From positions 286,484-350,483 of the forward strand of contig NZ_JH725081.1 in NCBI RefSeq assembly GCF_000278255.1: a DNA stretch of 64,000 nt, written 5' to 3'. Made by a program: the position numbers and the translations under genes. This document shows, piece by piece, positions 28,181 through 37,849 of this stretch. The notes under the pieces are model-generated. The model did not search any database, was not told where the DNA came from, and was given only the letters and a program-made list of their open reading frames with translations. How positions within the stretch are numbered: the stretch's first letter is position 1; the number at the start of each line of letters is the position of its first letter. Origin of the DNA: Bartonella melophagi K-2C (GTDB lineage Bacteria > Pseudomonadota > Alphaproteobacteria > Rhizobiales > Rhizobiaceae).

Positions 28181-29455
28181 ATGCGTTTTTTCCCTTATCA
28201 TCAAGACATGCTCTATGCTGAGGGTCTTTCACTTTCTGCACTTGCAGATAAGGTTGGAACACCTTTTTATTGTTATTCAGCCAGTGCACTTGTTACTCAT
28301 TTTCAAGACTATCAAAATGCATTTCATGATATACCTAGCCTTATTGCTTATGCGGTCAAAGCAAATTCCAATCAGGCTATTTTACGGCTTTTAGCACGCA
28401 ATGGGGCGGGAGCTGATGTGGTGTCAGAAGGTGAATTACGACGTGCTTTAGCTGTTGGTATTCCTGCGCATTGTATTGTTTATGCTGGGGTTGGTAAAAC
28501 GGTTAGAGAGATAGATTTTGCTCTTGCACATGATATTTGCTGTTTTAATGTCGAATCAGAGCAGGAACTTGAACAATTATCAGCACGGGCTGTTGCACTT
28601 TCAAAAAATGCACGCATTTCGTTGCGTCTTACTCCAGATGTAGATGCAAAGACCCATCAGAAAATTACAACTGGTAAGTCTGAAAATAAATTTGGTATTC
28701 CATTGGTATTGGCATATGATGCATATAAAAAAGCAGCCCAATTGCCTGGTCTTCAAGTGTGTGGCGTGGCTATGCATATTGGCAGCCAGATTTGTGATTT
28801 AAAACCATTTGAAGAGGCATTTATAATTGCTGCAGATTTTGTGCGCCACTTACGCAATGATGGTTATGCCATAACCCATGTAGATATTGGAGGTGGGCTT
28901 GGGGTTTCTTATGGTCGTGAGTCGTGTTTAGTGCCTTCTCCTTTTGATTATGCGGCACTGGTAAAGAAACATATTGCACCTTTAGGGATTACTGTAATTT
29001 TAGAGCCTGGGCGCAGTATTGTAGGCAATGCTGGGGTGTTAGTAACATCCGTTGTGTATTTCAAAAGAGGAAAGGGGCGCAATTTTGTTATTGTTGATGC
29101 AGCAATGAATGATTTTATGCGTCCAACACTTTATGATGCTTGGCATGGTGTGATGCCAGTGAAAAAAAAACCATTAAATGGTGTGATGATCAATGCAGAT
29201 ATTGTTGGCCCTGTTTGTGAAGCTGGTGATTATTTGGCATTGGATCGTTGTCTGCCAGTGTTAGAGGCGGGTGATCTTTTGGCAATTACTGGAGCGGGTG
29301 CTTATGGTGCGGTGATGGCAAATACCTATAATAGCCGACTTTTGGCACCGGAAGTTTTAGTTCAAGATACGCGTTATGCTGTTGTTCACCCACGTCTTGA
29401 TTATGCGCAATTGATTGGCTTTGATCATATTCCAGATTGGGTTGAGAATTTTTAA
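28181..29455 (+). CDS. lysA: Diaminopimelate decarboxylase
   Basis: Last step of lysine synthesis: PLP-dependent decarboxylation of meso-diaminopimelate. 424 residues of alanine-racemase fold: PLP lysine K60 in IAYAVKANSN, HIGSQI, the phosphate-binding HVDIGGGLGVSYG, EPGRSIVGNAG, and the active-site cysteine in GPVCEAGDYLA, with GAGAYG and YNSRLLAPEVLV at the end. AGAGG 5 bases before the ATG. Closely follows the LptM-like gene, so probably co-transcribed with it. Confidence 0.97.
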   Translation: MRFFPYHQDMLYAEGLSLSALADKVGTPFYCYSASALVTHFQDYQNAFHDIPSLIAYAVKANSNQAILRLLARNGAGADVVSEGELRRALAVGIPAHCIVYAGVGKTVREIDFALAHDICCFNVESEQELEQLSARAVALSKNARISLRLTPDVDAKTHQKITTGKSENKFGIPLVLAYDAYKKAAQLPGLQVCGVAMHIGSQICDLKPFEEAFIIAADFVRHLRNDGYAITHVDIGGGLGVSYGRESCLVPSPFDYAALVKKHIAPLGITVILEPGRSIVGNAGVLVTSVVYFKRGKGRNFVIVDAAMNDFMRPTLYDAWHGVMPVKKKPLNGVMINADIVGPVCEAGDYLALDRCLPVLEAGDLLAITGAGAYGAVMANTYNSRLLAPEVLVQDTRYAVVHPRLDYAQLIGFDHIPDWVENF

Positions 29456-29563
29456 ATGTCTTTGACATTGTTTCCAATAAACTTTTATGGAACGATTTAT
29501 ATGGTACAAATTATTTTGTATAAGTTTTATGATTCTTAAACTTATTTTAAAAAGGACAAATGA

Positions 29564-31999
29564 TTGTCTATGAAAAATGAAAACATCAAAGGTTTTCTGA
29601 AAATAAAGCTTTTATTTGCGCACCTTCTCGCTTGGTGTTTCTTATTTTTTGAGCGGATATGGCCGCGACTGTTACCATTTTTTTTAGCGTTAAGTCTTTT
29701 ATGTTCACTTAGTTGGTTTGGTGTTTTTAATCTCTTAAGTTATTGGTGGCATTTATTTTTTCTTTGGCTTGTACTTTTTGCTATTTTGGGAAGTTTGTTT
29801 CTACTATTTGGCTTTCGCTTTCCAACTGCAAGGGATGTTGATTGTTATATTGAACAGACAAATGGGTTTAAAAACCAGCCTTTAAGTGTTCAAAAAGATC
29901 GTTTGTGTGTTGAAGATGATGATGGTTCTAGTGTGGTTATTTGGCGTGAACATCAACGTCGCATGGCAGAACAGTTGCATCATGTTCAAATCGGGTTTGC
30001 TTACCCCAATAGTGCTGCCTATGACCCTATAGCTCTTAGGGCACTATTTATTTTGTTGTGTGTATGTGCTTTTAGTTTTTCTTTTGGCTCATCTGGGGGG
30101 CGTTTATCAGATGCGTTTGATCTACGCCCTGTAGTTGATGAATCATCAATACGTATTGATGCTTGGGTAACACCACCTGCTTACACAGGTATTGCACCTA
30201 TTTATTTAACACAAGGTGAGACAACAAAGCTTACTGTTCCTGAAGGTAGTGATGTCGTTGTGCGTGTTGTTGATGGTGCTGGTGTTAAGGTTAATGCTGT
30301 GTCTGAAGACGGTGGACACAAAATTTTACTTACTGAAAAAAGTGAGCAAACGGCTTTAAATGATCCAATGACTCGTTTTGAAACACGTTTAGATCGTTCA
30401 ATGCGTTTGTCTGTGTCATTGCGTTATAGGCAACAACAATGGCATTTGCACATGATTAAGGATAAAGGGCCGACAATTCATTGGCTTGCAAAACCAGAGC
30501 GGATTTTGACTGGTTCATTAGAGTTACGCTACGAAATGGATGATGATTATGGTGTAACAAAGGCTTTTGTTGCAATAGAACCTCTTCTTAATCAGAATAA
30601 AAATGCTTCTCCTCTTTATAAAGCACCTGAGATAAAGCTTCTTTTAGCGCGTGGTGGAAAAGGTAAAATGCGAACAGTCCAAGATATATCTGGTCATCCA
30701 TGGGCTGGTAGCGAGGTTAAAATCACTTTGGTAGCAGAAGATGGGGCTGGTCAGCAGGGGCGTAGCAAAACTTTTATTATGATGTTACCACAGCGTATTT
30801 TTGCCAACCCTATTGCTCGTGCAGTAGATGAGCAGCGTCGTTTGTTAGCACTTGATGCACATGCACGAGAACGTGTACTTGATATGCTTTCTGCTTTGCT
30901 TGTGCGCCCGGAAGATGGCCTTCAAAATGTGACACATTTTCTGGCATTGCAGAGTGCATGGATAAGACTTTCTGCTGCAAAAACAGATGATCAATTGCGT
31001 GATGTGGCTCATTATTTATGGCAAATTGCTTTAGGTATTGAAGGAGATCAGTTTGAGTCTGCTCAGCAAAGATTAAAACAAGCACAAGCTGCTTTGCGTG
31101 ATGCATTGCGCCATGGCACTTCAAGTGAGGAAATTGAGCGACTAATGGCAAATTTACGCCAAGCTGTGAATGATTATATTAGTGCTTTGCCTGAAAAAGA
31201 ATTAAAAAGTAGCAATGAGCGTAGAGCTACACTTTCTGAAGATTCATTATCCCAAAAGTTAGATTCGATTGAAGAAATGGCTAAGTTGGGTTCTTCTTCT
31301 GCAGCTGAACAGCTTTTAGCTGAAATTGAGCAGACACTTGATCATTTGCAGAATCGAAAAAGTAATCAAACTAAAAAGGAAAACAATCATCAAGAAACAC
31401 AAATGAAAAAAAAGCTAGATCAACTTGGTGATTTGATGCGTCGACAGCAGGAAATTCTTAATGATACGCACAATTTAGAAAAGAAACAACGTTATAATGA
31501 AAAAGATGTCACAAGCAATGAGGAAAAGCAAAGCAAAGCTTTGGAAGATCGTCTAATTGAATTGCAGTCTGAGTTATCAGAGTTAGAAAAAGGACTCTCA
31601 GCACAAGGTCTTAAACAAAATGATGCATTGAAAGAGGCAGAAAAGAAAATAAACTTAGCAAAGACCGCTCTTGATAATGGGGACTATGAAACGTCAATGC
31701 AAAATCAGTCAGAGGCTTTAGAATCCTTGCGACAAGGCGCGCAAAGTGTTCTACAAGAAATGCGTGAGATATTGAAAAAAGAAGGGGATAGTCACAATGA
31801 TATCCATGGCCCTCAAGATCCATTAGGACGTCCACTTTCTTCACAGACAGGTCAAGGTCAAGAAGGTATGGGGGGAGCACAGCAAAATGATCAAATGCGT
31901 GCACGACAGATTTTGGAAGAAATTCGCAAACGCCTTAATAATGGTCGTATTCCTGAGGCAGAAAAAAGCTATCTTGAAAGATTACTTCACTTTCGTTAG
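29564..31999 (+). CDS. TIGR02302-family (DUF4175) membrane protein with C-terminal coiled coil
   Basis: 811-residue protein of a family found in alphaproteobacteria next to lysA; function unknown. Visible: two or three membrane helices in the first 90 residues and another near 160-180, a periplasmic segment with the conserved DAWVTPPAYTGIAPIYL (about 200), then a long helical charged region (about 430-740) rich in Gln, Lys and Glu, and a Gly/Gln-rich stretch (SQTGQGQEGMGGAQQND) before the family's conserved end ARQILEEIRKRLN...ERLLHFR. The TTG at 29564 lies 7 bases after AAAGGA; ATG 29570 is the alternative. Confidence 0.82.
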   Translation: MSMKNENIKGFLKIKLLFAHLLAWCFLFFERIWPRLLPFFLALSLLCSLSWFGVFNLLSYWWHLFFLWLVLFAILGSLFLLFGFRFPTARDVDCYIEQTNGFKNQPLSVQKDRLCVEDDDGSSVVIWREHQRRMAEQLHHVQIGFAYPNSAAYDPIALRALFILLCVCAFSFSFGSSGGRLSDAFDLRPVVDESSIRIDAWVTPPAYTGIAPIYLTQGETTKLTVPEGSDVVVRVVDGAGVKVNAVSEDGGHKILLTEKSEQTALNDPMTRFETRLDRSMRLSVSLRYRQQQWHLHMIKDKGPTIHWLAKPERILTGSLELRYEMDDDYGVTKAFVAIEPLLNQNKNASPLYKAPEIKLLLARGGKGKMRTVQDISGHPWAGSEVKITLVAEDGAGQQGRSKTFIMMLPQRIFANPIARAVDEQRRLLALDAHARERVLDMLSALLVRPEDGLQNVTHFLALQSAWIRLSAAKTDDQLRDVAHYLWQIALGIEGDQFESAQQRLKQAQAALRDALRHGTSSEEIERLMANLRQAVNDYISALPEKELKSSNERRATLSEDSLSQKLDSIEEMAKLGSSSAAEQLLAEIEQTLDHLQNRKSNQTKKENNHQETQMKKKLDQLGDLMRRQQEILNDTHNLEKKQRYNEKDVTSNEEKQSKALEDRLIELQSELSELEKGLSAQGLKQNDALKEAEKKINLAKTALDNGDYETSMQNQSEALESLRQGAQSVLQEMREILKKEGDSHNDIHGPQDPLGRPLSSQTGQGQEGMGGAQQNDQMRARQILEEIRKRLNNGRIPEAEKSYLERLLHFR

Positions 32000-32076
32000 T
32001 CAAATTTAAATCAATATTAGAAAAAGCGCATTAAAAATTTTTATAAAGTAAGATGCATTCAAAATAAAGAACACAG

Positions 32077-32138
32077 CAAAGTAACCATGCTTTTGATGAA
32101 GTGATAATACCGTGGTGTCCCTTACTTATGTTACTTTG
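32077..32138. repeat. Widely spaced inverted repeat CAAAGTAAC/GTTACTTTG
   Basis: Perfect 9-base arms at 32077-32085 and 32130-32138 separated by 44 bases, followed by TTTTGAATTATTTT. It lies after the TIGR02302-family gene and could be part of a long terminator hairpin. CAAAGTAAC also occurs once at about 45977. Confidence 0.35.
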
Positions 32139-32266
32139 TTTTGAATTATTTTGGTTAAAAGTGGAAGGTGAAAGTTTTTGCTCTTGAGGGGAAGGGGTGC
32201 AAACCCATATAAGTTGATTATAAAGGGCTGCAACGTTTGATATTTGTTTCTACATGGTAATGTAAA

Positions 32267-33028
32267 TTGGATATAGTTACACTCAAAGATTTTTATGCTT
32301 CTGCACTTGGTCTTCGGGTGCAAACGACGATTTGTGACCAATTGAATTTCTATTGGCCAAATCTTGCTGATAAGCGAGTAATGGGTTTTGGTTATGCAGT
32401 TCCTTACCTTTCTGTGTTGTGTACGCGTGCCCAACACTGTTTTGCTTTTATGCCTGCTAGTCAGGGTGCTTTACCTTGGCCTTGTGCTGATAGGGTTGCT
32501 ACAGCACTTGTTTTTGAAGAAGATTTACCTCTTCCTGATGCTTCGATTGATTGTGTTTTATTGGTACATGCACTTGAATATACAGAAAATTCACGCGAAA
32601 CTCTTAAAGAAATATGGCGTGTTTTAGCACCTAATGGCCATTTGATTGTTATTGTTCCCAATCGCAGCGGTTTTTGGGCACGCAATGATCGTACACCTTT
32701 TGGTTATGGTGAACCTTATAGTCGCCAACAAATTGTTCGGTTATTTGAGGAAACAAATTTTATATCCGGACCTGTGCAAGAAATTGTATATTATACACCT
32801 TCCTTAAATTATACAGCACAGTTGTTTTCGTTTTTCTATAGACCATTTGTACGCCACCTTTTTCCTTATTTTGGTGGGCTTTTAATGTGTCAGGCGCACA
32901 AACGTATTTATCAAGGCATAAGTATACAACGCCGTCAATCACGACGTGTATTCATTCCTACATTATCACCACAGGCTCGCGAGAGATATGTCTTGTCTGG
33001 ATCTGATTTTGTTTCAGAGAAAAATTGA
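32267..33028 (+). CDS. SAM-dependent methyltransferase (UbiE/Methyltransf_11 type)
   Basis: 253 residues. The N-terminus DIVTLKDFYASALGL is characteristic of a rhizobial family; the Rossmann core follows with a degenerate motif I (VMGFGYAVPYL where GxGxG would be expected), LPLPDASIDCVLLVHALEY (motif IV region) and EIWRVLAPNGHLIVIVPN (post-I/motif VI, the strongest match). The substrate is unknown. The start is a TTG, chosen to keep the conserved N-terminus. In related genomes it lies beside a hydroxyacylglutathione hydrolase, which is absent here. Convergent with the response regulator. Confidence 0.82.
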   Translation: MDIVTLKDFYASALGLRVQTTICDQLNFYWPNLADKRVMGFGYAVPYLSVLCTRAQHCFAFMPASQGALPWPCADRVATALVFEEDLPLPDASIDCVLLVHALEYTENSRETLKEIWRVLAPNGHLIVIVPNRSGFWARNDRTPFGYGEPYSRQQIVRLFEETNFISGPVQEIVYYTPSLNYTAQLFSFFYRPFVRHLFPYFGGLLMCQAHKRIYQGISIQRRQSRRVFIPTLSPQARERYVLSGSDFVSEKN

Positions 33029-33070
33029 TGATGTTAGAATTATTTTAAAGGTAATCATTGCTCATAAAAT

Positions 33071-33754
33071 TTAAAGATTAAGGCGATAGCCGTTGTGATC
33101 TGTAACGAGGATCTGAGCATTAGAGGGGTCTTTTTCAATTTTTTTGCGTAAACGATAAATATGGGTTTCTAATGTGTGGGTGACAATGTTTTTATTATAG
33201 CCCCAAATATGTTCCAGCAATGTTTCACGGTTTACAACTTTGTTACGCGTATTATAAAGATATTTAAGAATTGCCGCTTCTTTTTCGGTAAGGCGGATTT
33301 TATTACCATGGCAATCAATTAGAAGTTTTTGCCCAGGTTTAAAAGTGTAAGAACCAATACGAAAAATCGCATCTTCATGGTGTTCGTATTGATGTAATTG
33401 AGTTCGAATACGCGCTAACAATACCGCAAAACGAAAGGGTTTTGTTACATAATCATTGGCACCTGCTTCAAGGTTTAAAAAAGTATCACAATCTGTGTCA
33501 TGGTCAGTTATCATAATAATAGGAGCACGAAATTTTTGATCACGTAGTTTTTTAACAGCTTCACGACCATCTAGATCAGGCAGTTTAATATCAAAAATAG
33601 CAAGATCGACTTTTTCTTTATGAGCTATTGCGATTCCTTCTTTGGCTGTTTTTGCTTGGAACACTTCAAATTCTTCATGGATTTGCAATTGTTCTAGCAG
33701 AATAGAGCGCAGGTCATCCTCTTCCTCAACAATTAAAAGGGTGTAGCTGTTCAT
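33071..33754 (-). CDS. OmpR-family DNA-binding response regulator
   Basis: Two-domain transcription factor of 227 residues. Receiver domain (1-120) with acidic patch E11/E12/D13, phosphoacceptor D55 (AIFDIKLPD), T/S switch and K105 (VTKPFRF); C-terminal winged helix (130-227) with TLETHIYRLRKKIEKDP recognition helix region and HNGYRLNL wing. An AAGGA site sits 7 bases before the ATG. No sensor kinase gene is nearby, so this is an orphan regulator in the window and its targets are unknown. Divergent from the L,D-transpeptidase gene 66 bases away. Confidence 0.9.
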   Translation of the reverse strand: MNSYTLLIVEEEDDLRSILLEQLQIHEEFEVFQAKTAKEGIAIAHKEKVDLAIFDIKLPDLDGREAVKKLRDQKFRAPIIMITDHDTDCDTFLNLEAGANDYVTKPFRFAVLLARIRTQLHQYEHHEDAIFRIGSYTFKPGQKLLIDCHGNKIRLTEKEAAILKYLYNTRNKVVNRETLLEHIWGYNKNIVTHTLETHIYRLRKKIEKDPSNAQILVTDHNGYRLNL

Positions 33755-33820
33755 TTTTTTTCCTTATAAGCCTATGTGCGCTATACTTTGTGGAAAGTAG
33801 TTTCATGAAAATAAAATCTT

Positions 33821-34384
33821 ATGCAAGTAGAATTAAAAAAGAAATGCTATAAAAAACAAACTTTTGTTGCTTTTATGGTCATCCGTCGACAAGCAGGTGT
33901 CCATACACGGGGTATTCTTTGTGCTGGTCAGCATCGTTTTTTTTGTGCTTTAGGGCGAGGCGGTATTTCCCCTTATAAGCGCGAAGGTGACGGTGCTACG
34001 CCTTTAGCAAATATGCGGTGTTTAGGAGGATTTCGCGATAATTTTTATCGTCCTTTTCCACGTTCAGTTTTGCCTTTTCATCGTATTCGTGCACAAGATG
34101 GTTGGTGTGATGCTAGTGGTGATGCTAATTATAATCGTTTGGTACGCCTTCCTTACCCTAAAAGTGCTGAAAAAATGCACCGTGAAGATGGTCTTTACGC
34201 GATTGGCCTTATTCTAGATTGGAATAGCACACAGCGCAAAATGGAAAGAGGAAGCGCTATTTTTATGCATTTAGCACGGGACAATTATGCCCCAACAGAA
34301 GGATGTATTGCACTTTCCCGCCGTGATATGGAACGTCTTTTGCCCTATATTAATTGGCGGACAAGAATTGTTGTTTTAGGTTAA
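33821..34384 (+). CDS. L,D-transpeptidase catalytic domain protein
   Basis: YkuD-fold enzyme for 3-3 peptidoglycan crosslinks or lipoprotein attachment. 187 residues with substrate-binding GRGGISPYKREGDGATP (46-61) and catalytic AIFMHLARDNYAPTEGCIALS with H150 and nucleophile C162. No signal peptide is evident, which is odd for a periplasmic enzyme: a start at 33875 (MVIRRQAG) does not create one either. This soluble, leaderless form is common in the rhizobial family DUF-like homologues annotated L,D-transpeptidase. Stop overlaps the end of the convergent EVE gene by 9 bases. Confidence 0.85.
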   Translation: MQVELKKKCYKKQTFVAFMVIRRQAGVHTRGILCAGQHRFFCALGRGGISPYKREGDGATPLANMRCLGGFRDNFYRPFPRSVLPFHRIRAQDGWCDASGDANYNRLVRLPYPKSAEKMHREDGLYAIGLILDWNSTQRKMERGSAIFMHLARDNYAPTEGCIALSRRDMERLLPYINWRTRIVVLG

Positions 34385-34810
34385 AAGCATTTCTGGTTTA
34401 AGCCCACCCATAGAGCAAACTTCTTTCCACTCATCTTCTGTGACAGGTTGTACTGATAAGCGTATGGTTTTAACCAGTGCCATGTTTTTCAATTTTGGAT
34501 TAGCTTTAATTTGTTTTAACGAAACAGGATTTGGCATATCACAAAGAGCACGAATATCTACACATTCCCAGCGTGGATCAGAAGTTGTCGAATCAGGATG
34601 TGCTTGTGCACATACTTCTACAATGCCTACTATTTCTAACCCTTTGTTGGAATGATAAAAAAATCCTTTATCACCATATTTCATGGCACGCATATTATTG
34701 CGTGCTTGATAGTTGCGTACACCATCCCATTGTTCGCCGTGTGCGCCTTTTTGTTTTTGCATGGCCCATGACCATTTTTGAGGTTCAGATTTAAAAAGCC
34801 AATAAGCCAT
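34376..34810 (-). CDS. EVE domain protein
   Basis: PUA-like EVE domain, which in this fold family binds modified bases or small nucleotide-like ligands; the cellular role of the single-domain bacterial form is unsettled. 144 residues beginning MAYWLFKSEPQKWSW, with GVRNYQARNNMRAMKYGDKGFFYHSN (28-53) and DPRWECVDI, all family hallmarks. AAGGAGA lies 4-5 bases before the ATG. It is upstream of nothing on its strand except the response regulator; tsaD lies behind it, also on the minus strand. Confidence 0.92.
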   Translation of the reverse strand: MAYWLFKSEPQKWSWAMQKQKGAHGEQWDGVRNYQARNNMRAMKYGDKGFFYHSNKGLEIVGIVEVCAQAHPDSTTSDPRWECVDIRALCDMPNPVSLKQIKANPKLKNMALVKTIRLSVQPVTEDEWKEVCSMGGLKPEMLLT

Positions 34811-34905
34811 TTAGTCTCCTTTTATATGCACTGTGTTTGGTTTTTGCGTCTAATTTTATAAAAAATAAGTGTTGGAAGAATTTTAGCCATAGGGATTTTA
34901 TGTTC

Positions 34906-36000
34906 TCATACTTTTACTCCTCGCCGTCCTGTACCGATTAAGGGAGGTGCTTTTTCATCCAACGGCCAGCGTGAGCGAGGGGCAATGTCAAGGGAGCTTG
35001 TTTGCCCCTGTTCTATGCGTTTTGCACCGGCAAAAGCAATCATTGCAGCGTTGTCTGTGCACAAAGAAGGAGGGGGAGCAATAAATTCAAAACCATGTTG
35101 GCAAGCCAGTTCTTGCAAACTTAAACGAATAGCTTGATTGGCTGATACTCCACCTGCAACAACCAAGGCAGGGGGGCGACATTCTTTCTGATGAGAAAGG
35201 GGATAGTGGTGGGTAAAATATTGCAAAGCTAAACTAATACGATCTTGCAATGTATCAATGACTGCTGCTTGAAAACTTGCAGCGATATCAGCAATATCGC
35301 GCTGTGTTAAAGGAGCCATTGTTGTTGCGGCTTTGCGAACAGCAGTTTTTAGGCCGGAAAAAGAAAAATCTAACCGTTTTTCACCCTTTAAAGGTCGTGG
35401 GAGAGAGATGCGATTTTTATCTCCTAATAAAGCGGCTTTTTCAAGAGCTGGACCACCAGGGTAAGGAAGACCTAAAAGATTTGCAGTTTTATCAAAGGCT
35501 TCTCCCAAAGCATCGTCAATGGTTGTTCCTAAGCGTTGGTAATTTCCTATCCCGTGGACAAGAATGATTTGTGTATGACCACCTGAGACTAGGAGCAATA
35601 AATAGGGAAAATTTATATCGTGAGTCATGAGTGCTGTTAAAGCGTGCCCTTCTAGATGATTGACAGCAATAAAAGGTTTTCTGGTGGCAAGAGCTAATGC
35701 TTTTGCAGTCATAAGTCCCACTAAAAGCCCCCCAATCAGACCAGGGCCACTTGTGGCTGCGATAGCATCAATATCTTTCAACTTTATGTTAGCTTGTGTA
35801 AGCGCTTTAAGAATCAAGCTATCAAGAATTTCAACATGAGCACGAGCAGCAATTTCGGGAACAACGCCACCATAAGGTGCGTGATGTTCAATTTGGCTCC
35901 AAACGATATTGGAAAGAATACGACTTTTTCCATTACTGTTGTGCTCAATAATAGCAGCAGCAGTTTCATCACAGCTTGTTTCTATTCCCAATAGACGCAT
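34906..36000 (-). CDS. tsaD: tRNA N6-threonylcarbamoyladenosine synthase subunit TsaD
   Basis: Transfers threonylcarbamoyl to A37 of tRNAs reading ANN codons; essential translation-fidelity enzyme working with TsaB/TsaE. 364 residues of ASKHA fold: [26 protein letters not shown], metal-binding H115/H119 in [33 protein letters not shown] and the C-terminal [11 protein letters not shown]. In other Rhizobiales tsaD is divergent from hemC; here the gene on the other side is the Mic60-like protein. Confidence 0.96.
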   Translation of the reverse strand: MRLLGIETSCDETAAAIIEHNSNGKSRILSNIVWSQIEHHAPYGGVVPEIAARAHVEILDSLILKALTQANIKLKDIDAIAATSGPGLIGGLLVGLMTAKALALATRKPFIAVNHLEGHALTALMTHDINFPYLLLLVSGGHTQIILVHGIGNYQRLGTTIDDALGEAFDKTANLLGLPYPGGPALEKAALLGDKNRISLPRPLKGEKRLDFSFSGLKTAVRKAATTMAPLTQRDIADIAASFQAAVIDTLQDRISLALQYFTHHYPLSHQKECRPPALVVAGGVSANQAIRLSLQELACQHGFEFIAPPPSLCTDNAAMIAFAGAKRIEQGQTSSLDIAPRSRWPLDEKAPPLIGTGRRGVKV

Positions 36001-36649
36001 TGCAGGATAACCTTATATTGAAAGATTTTTTCATGCAGTGGGTATCACGGATTAAGAGGGATGCAAAGAGTTCTCTTAAAATATAAGGTATATGAGAGAC
36101 AATGCATCTGGATATGGTCTATGGGTGTAGTCAATGATGGATTATGGTTCCATTTGAAAATTCAACAAAAAAGTAAAATGTTTAGTATAGGATGCATTTT
36201 AAAATGTATTAAGTCATGTTTGGTGACCAGTTCTTGGAAATTTTTGTAGTCAAGCCATATGACATGCAGGTGTGAGGGGTTGGCAGCGTTAGACCTAGAA
36301 AGTTTTTTACAATTAGGTTTTTTAGCACACTTGGTGTGTTTATCCCAAAATTGATATGTTTTTTTATTTTTTGACAATGAGTTACTGCATTATTAGGGTC
36401 GTTGCATTTACTGTTTATAATCAACAATTTTTAAGGATTTTTTTTAACGTCAGTTTTGATGTGCTTCTAAGATTTTAATATTAAGTGTACTTGAGAGAGG
36501 ATAGGCTATTAAAATATCTGGCTTGTGAGTTAAGAGGAATTGAGTAAAAATACTTAAAAAGCAAAATATTCAATCAATGCTTAGCTTTTTTAAAGTTTCT
36601 TTCATTTTGTTATTTTATAATAAAAATGAGCGGGAGAAAAGAGACATTT
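36001..36649. other. Gene-free region between tsaD and the Mic60-like gene (site where hemC/hemD are expected)
   Basis: About 650 bases with no recognisable coding frame. In related Rhizobiales hemC and hemD lie here ahead of the Mic60-like gene and hemY. I looked for HemC and HemD signatures in all frames and saw none, so the genes are gone rather than present as readable pseudogenes. Confidence 0.5.
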
Positions 36650-37837
36650 ATGGCAAAATTTTCAAAACCCAAAGCAAAACCACATTATACCGGTACTAAC
36701 CGTAAAACATCTGTAATTGAATGTGATGTGATAGATTGTGATTTAGAGCAAGAAACACAAAACTCAGCAGAATCAATAACAAAAGAAACACAAAGCAAAC
36801 AAAAAGCAAAAGAGAGAGAAGCATCTGGTATTGCTTGGTTTCATTCGTTGATTTTAGTAATTGTTGGCAGTTTTATCACCTTAAGTTTTTGGATAGGAAT
36901 GCAATGGGCGGGTTTTCTTTCTCCTTTTTTGAGAAGCGAGCATATTAGGGGAGAACAAGCTTTACAGATTGCTGAAATTGCAAAAAGCCAAGCTGAAGAA
37001 ACAACGGGACAATTACATCATATTATCCAAGAACTTGATGCATTAAAGACGGCTTTTTCTATTTTTTCATCACAAGATGATAAGTCTCTTCAAAGAGGTG
37101 AGGTATCGCAAGAAGAAAGTAAGGAAATTTTTGCGGCTTTAGAGAAAAAGGTTAATGCTCTTGAAGAGAATGTACAAAGTTTAGTTGCAATCTCACACGG
37201 TATCCATGAAGCTTTATTAGCTGGGCAGGGCAATACAAATGATTTTGCTGCGTTAAAGCAACAAATAGACACTCTACGAGAAGAAATTGCTGCTAAAAGT
37301 GATGTAAAAGGGGGAATAAACCCTGCATTTTTAATGGCGATTAATGCCTTAAAAAATGCCGTCGATCGGGGTAAACCTTATGCCAATGAATTGGAAATAA
37401 TACAACGTTTTTCACCTTCAGTTTCAGGGCTTGATCTTTTGCAAGAAACGGCAAATACAGGTCTTCCAAGCCCTGTTAAGCTTGCAGCTGATTTTTCTAG
37501 TATTGCAGATACGATTGTTGGGCAACAAAATATGGTTGTACCAGATGCTGGTTTTTTTGCACACATTTGGGGCTGGATAAAAAGTTTATTTGTTTTACGG
37601 CCAGTTGGAAATGTGGAAGGTGTGACGGTAGGTGCGATTGTAGCGCGGATGGAAATGGCCATTCAAGTTGGAGATTACGAAAAGGCTTTAGCAGAGTGGC
37701 AAACATTACCCCAAAGTGCTCAGGATATTTCAGTAGATTTTATGCAGCAGTTAAAACGGCATTTAACTGTTCAACGTGTTTTTCAGCAATTACTGATTTT
37801 TGTGCAACAAGGATCTTCTAAGGCTATAAAAATGTAA
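36650..37837 (+). CDS. Mitofilin/Mic60-like (COG4223) membrane protein
   Basis: 395 residues: a basic, polar cytoplasmic N-terminus, one membrane helix (about residues 58-82), a long coiled-coil region (about 100-220) and a helical C-terminal domain with the mitofilin-like signature EGVTVGAIVARMEMAIQVGDYEKALAEWQTLP. Alphaproteobacterial Mic60 homologues are thought to shape intracytoplasmic or envelope membranes and typically lie in the haem-synthesis cluster. An ATG at 36626 is also open, but the one at 36650 follows a purine-rich GAGAAAAGAGA stretch. hemY follows within 13 bases. Confidence 0.8.
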   Translation: MAKFSKPKAKPHYTGTNRKTSVIECDVIDCDLEQETQNSAESITKETQSKQKAKEREASGIAWFHSLILVIVGSFITLSFWIGMQWAGFLSPFLRSEHIRGEQALQIAEIAKSQAEETTGQLHHIIQELDALKTAFSIFSSQDDKSLQRGEVSQEESKEIFAALEKKVNALEENVQSLVAISHGIHEALLAGQGNTNDFAALKQQIDTLREEIAAKSDVKGGINPAFLMAINALKNAVDRGKPYANELEIIQRFSPSVSGLDLLQETANTGLPSPVKLAADFSSIADTIVGQQNMVVPDAGFFAHIWGWIKSLFVLRPVGNVEGVTVGAIVARMEMAIQVGDYEKALAEWQTLPQSAQDISVDFMQQLKRHLTVQRVFQQLLIFVQQGSSKAIKM

Positions 37838-37849
37838 ATGGAGCTAAGA

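Noticed and set aside
32126-32437. 103-residue minus-strand frame over the methyltransferase start
   Set aside because: Antisense shadow of the methyltransferase gene with no independent support.
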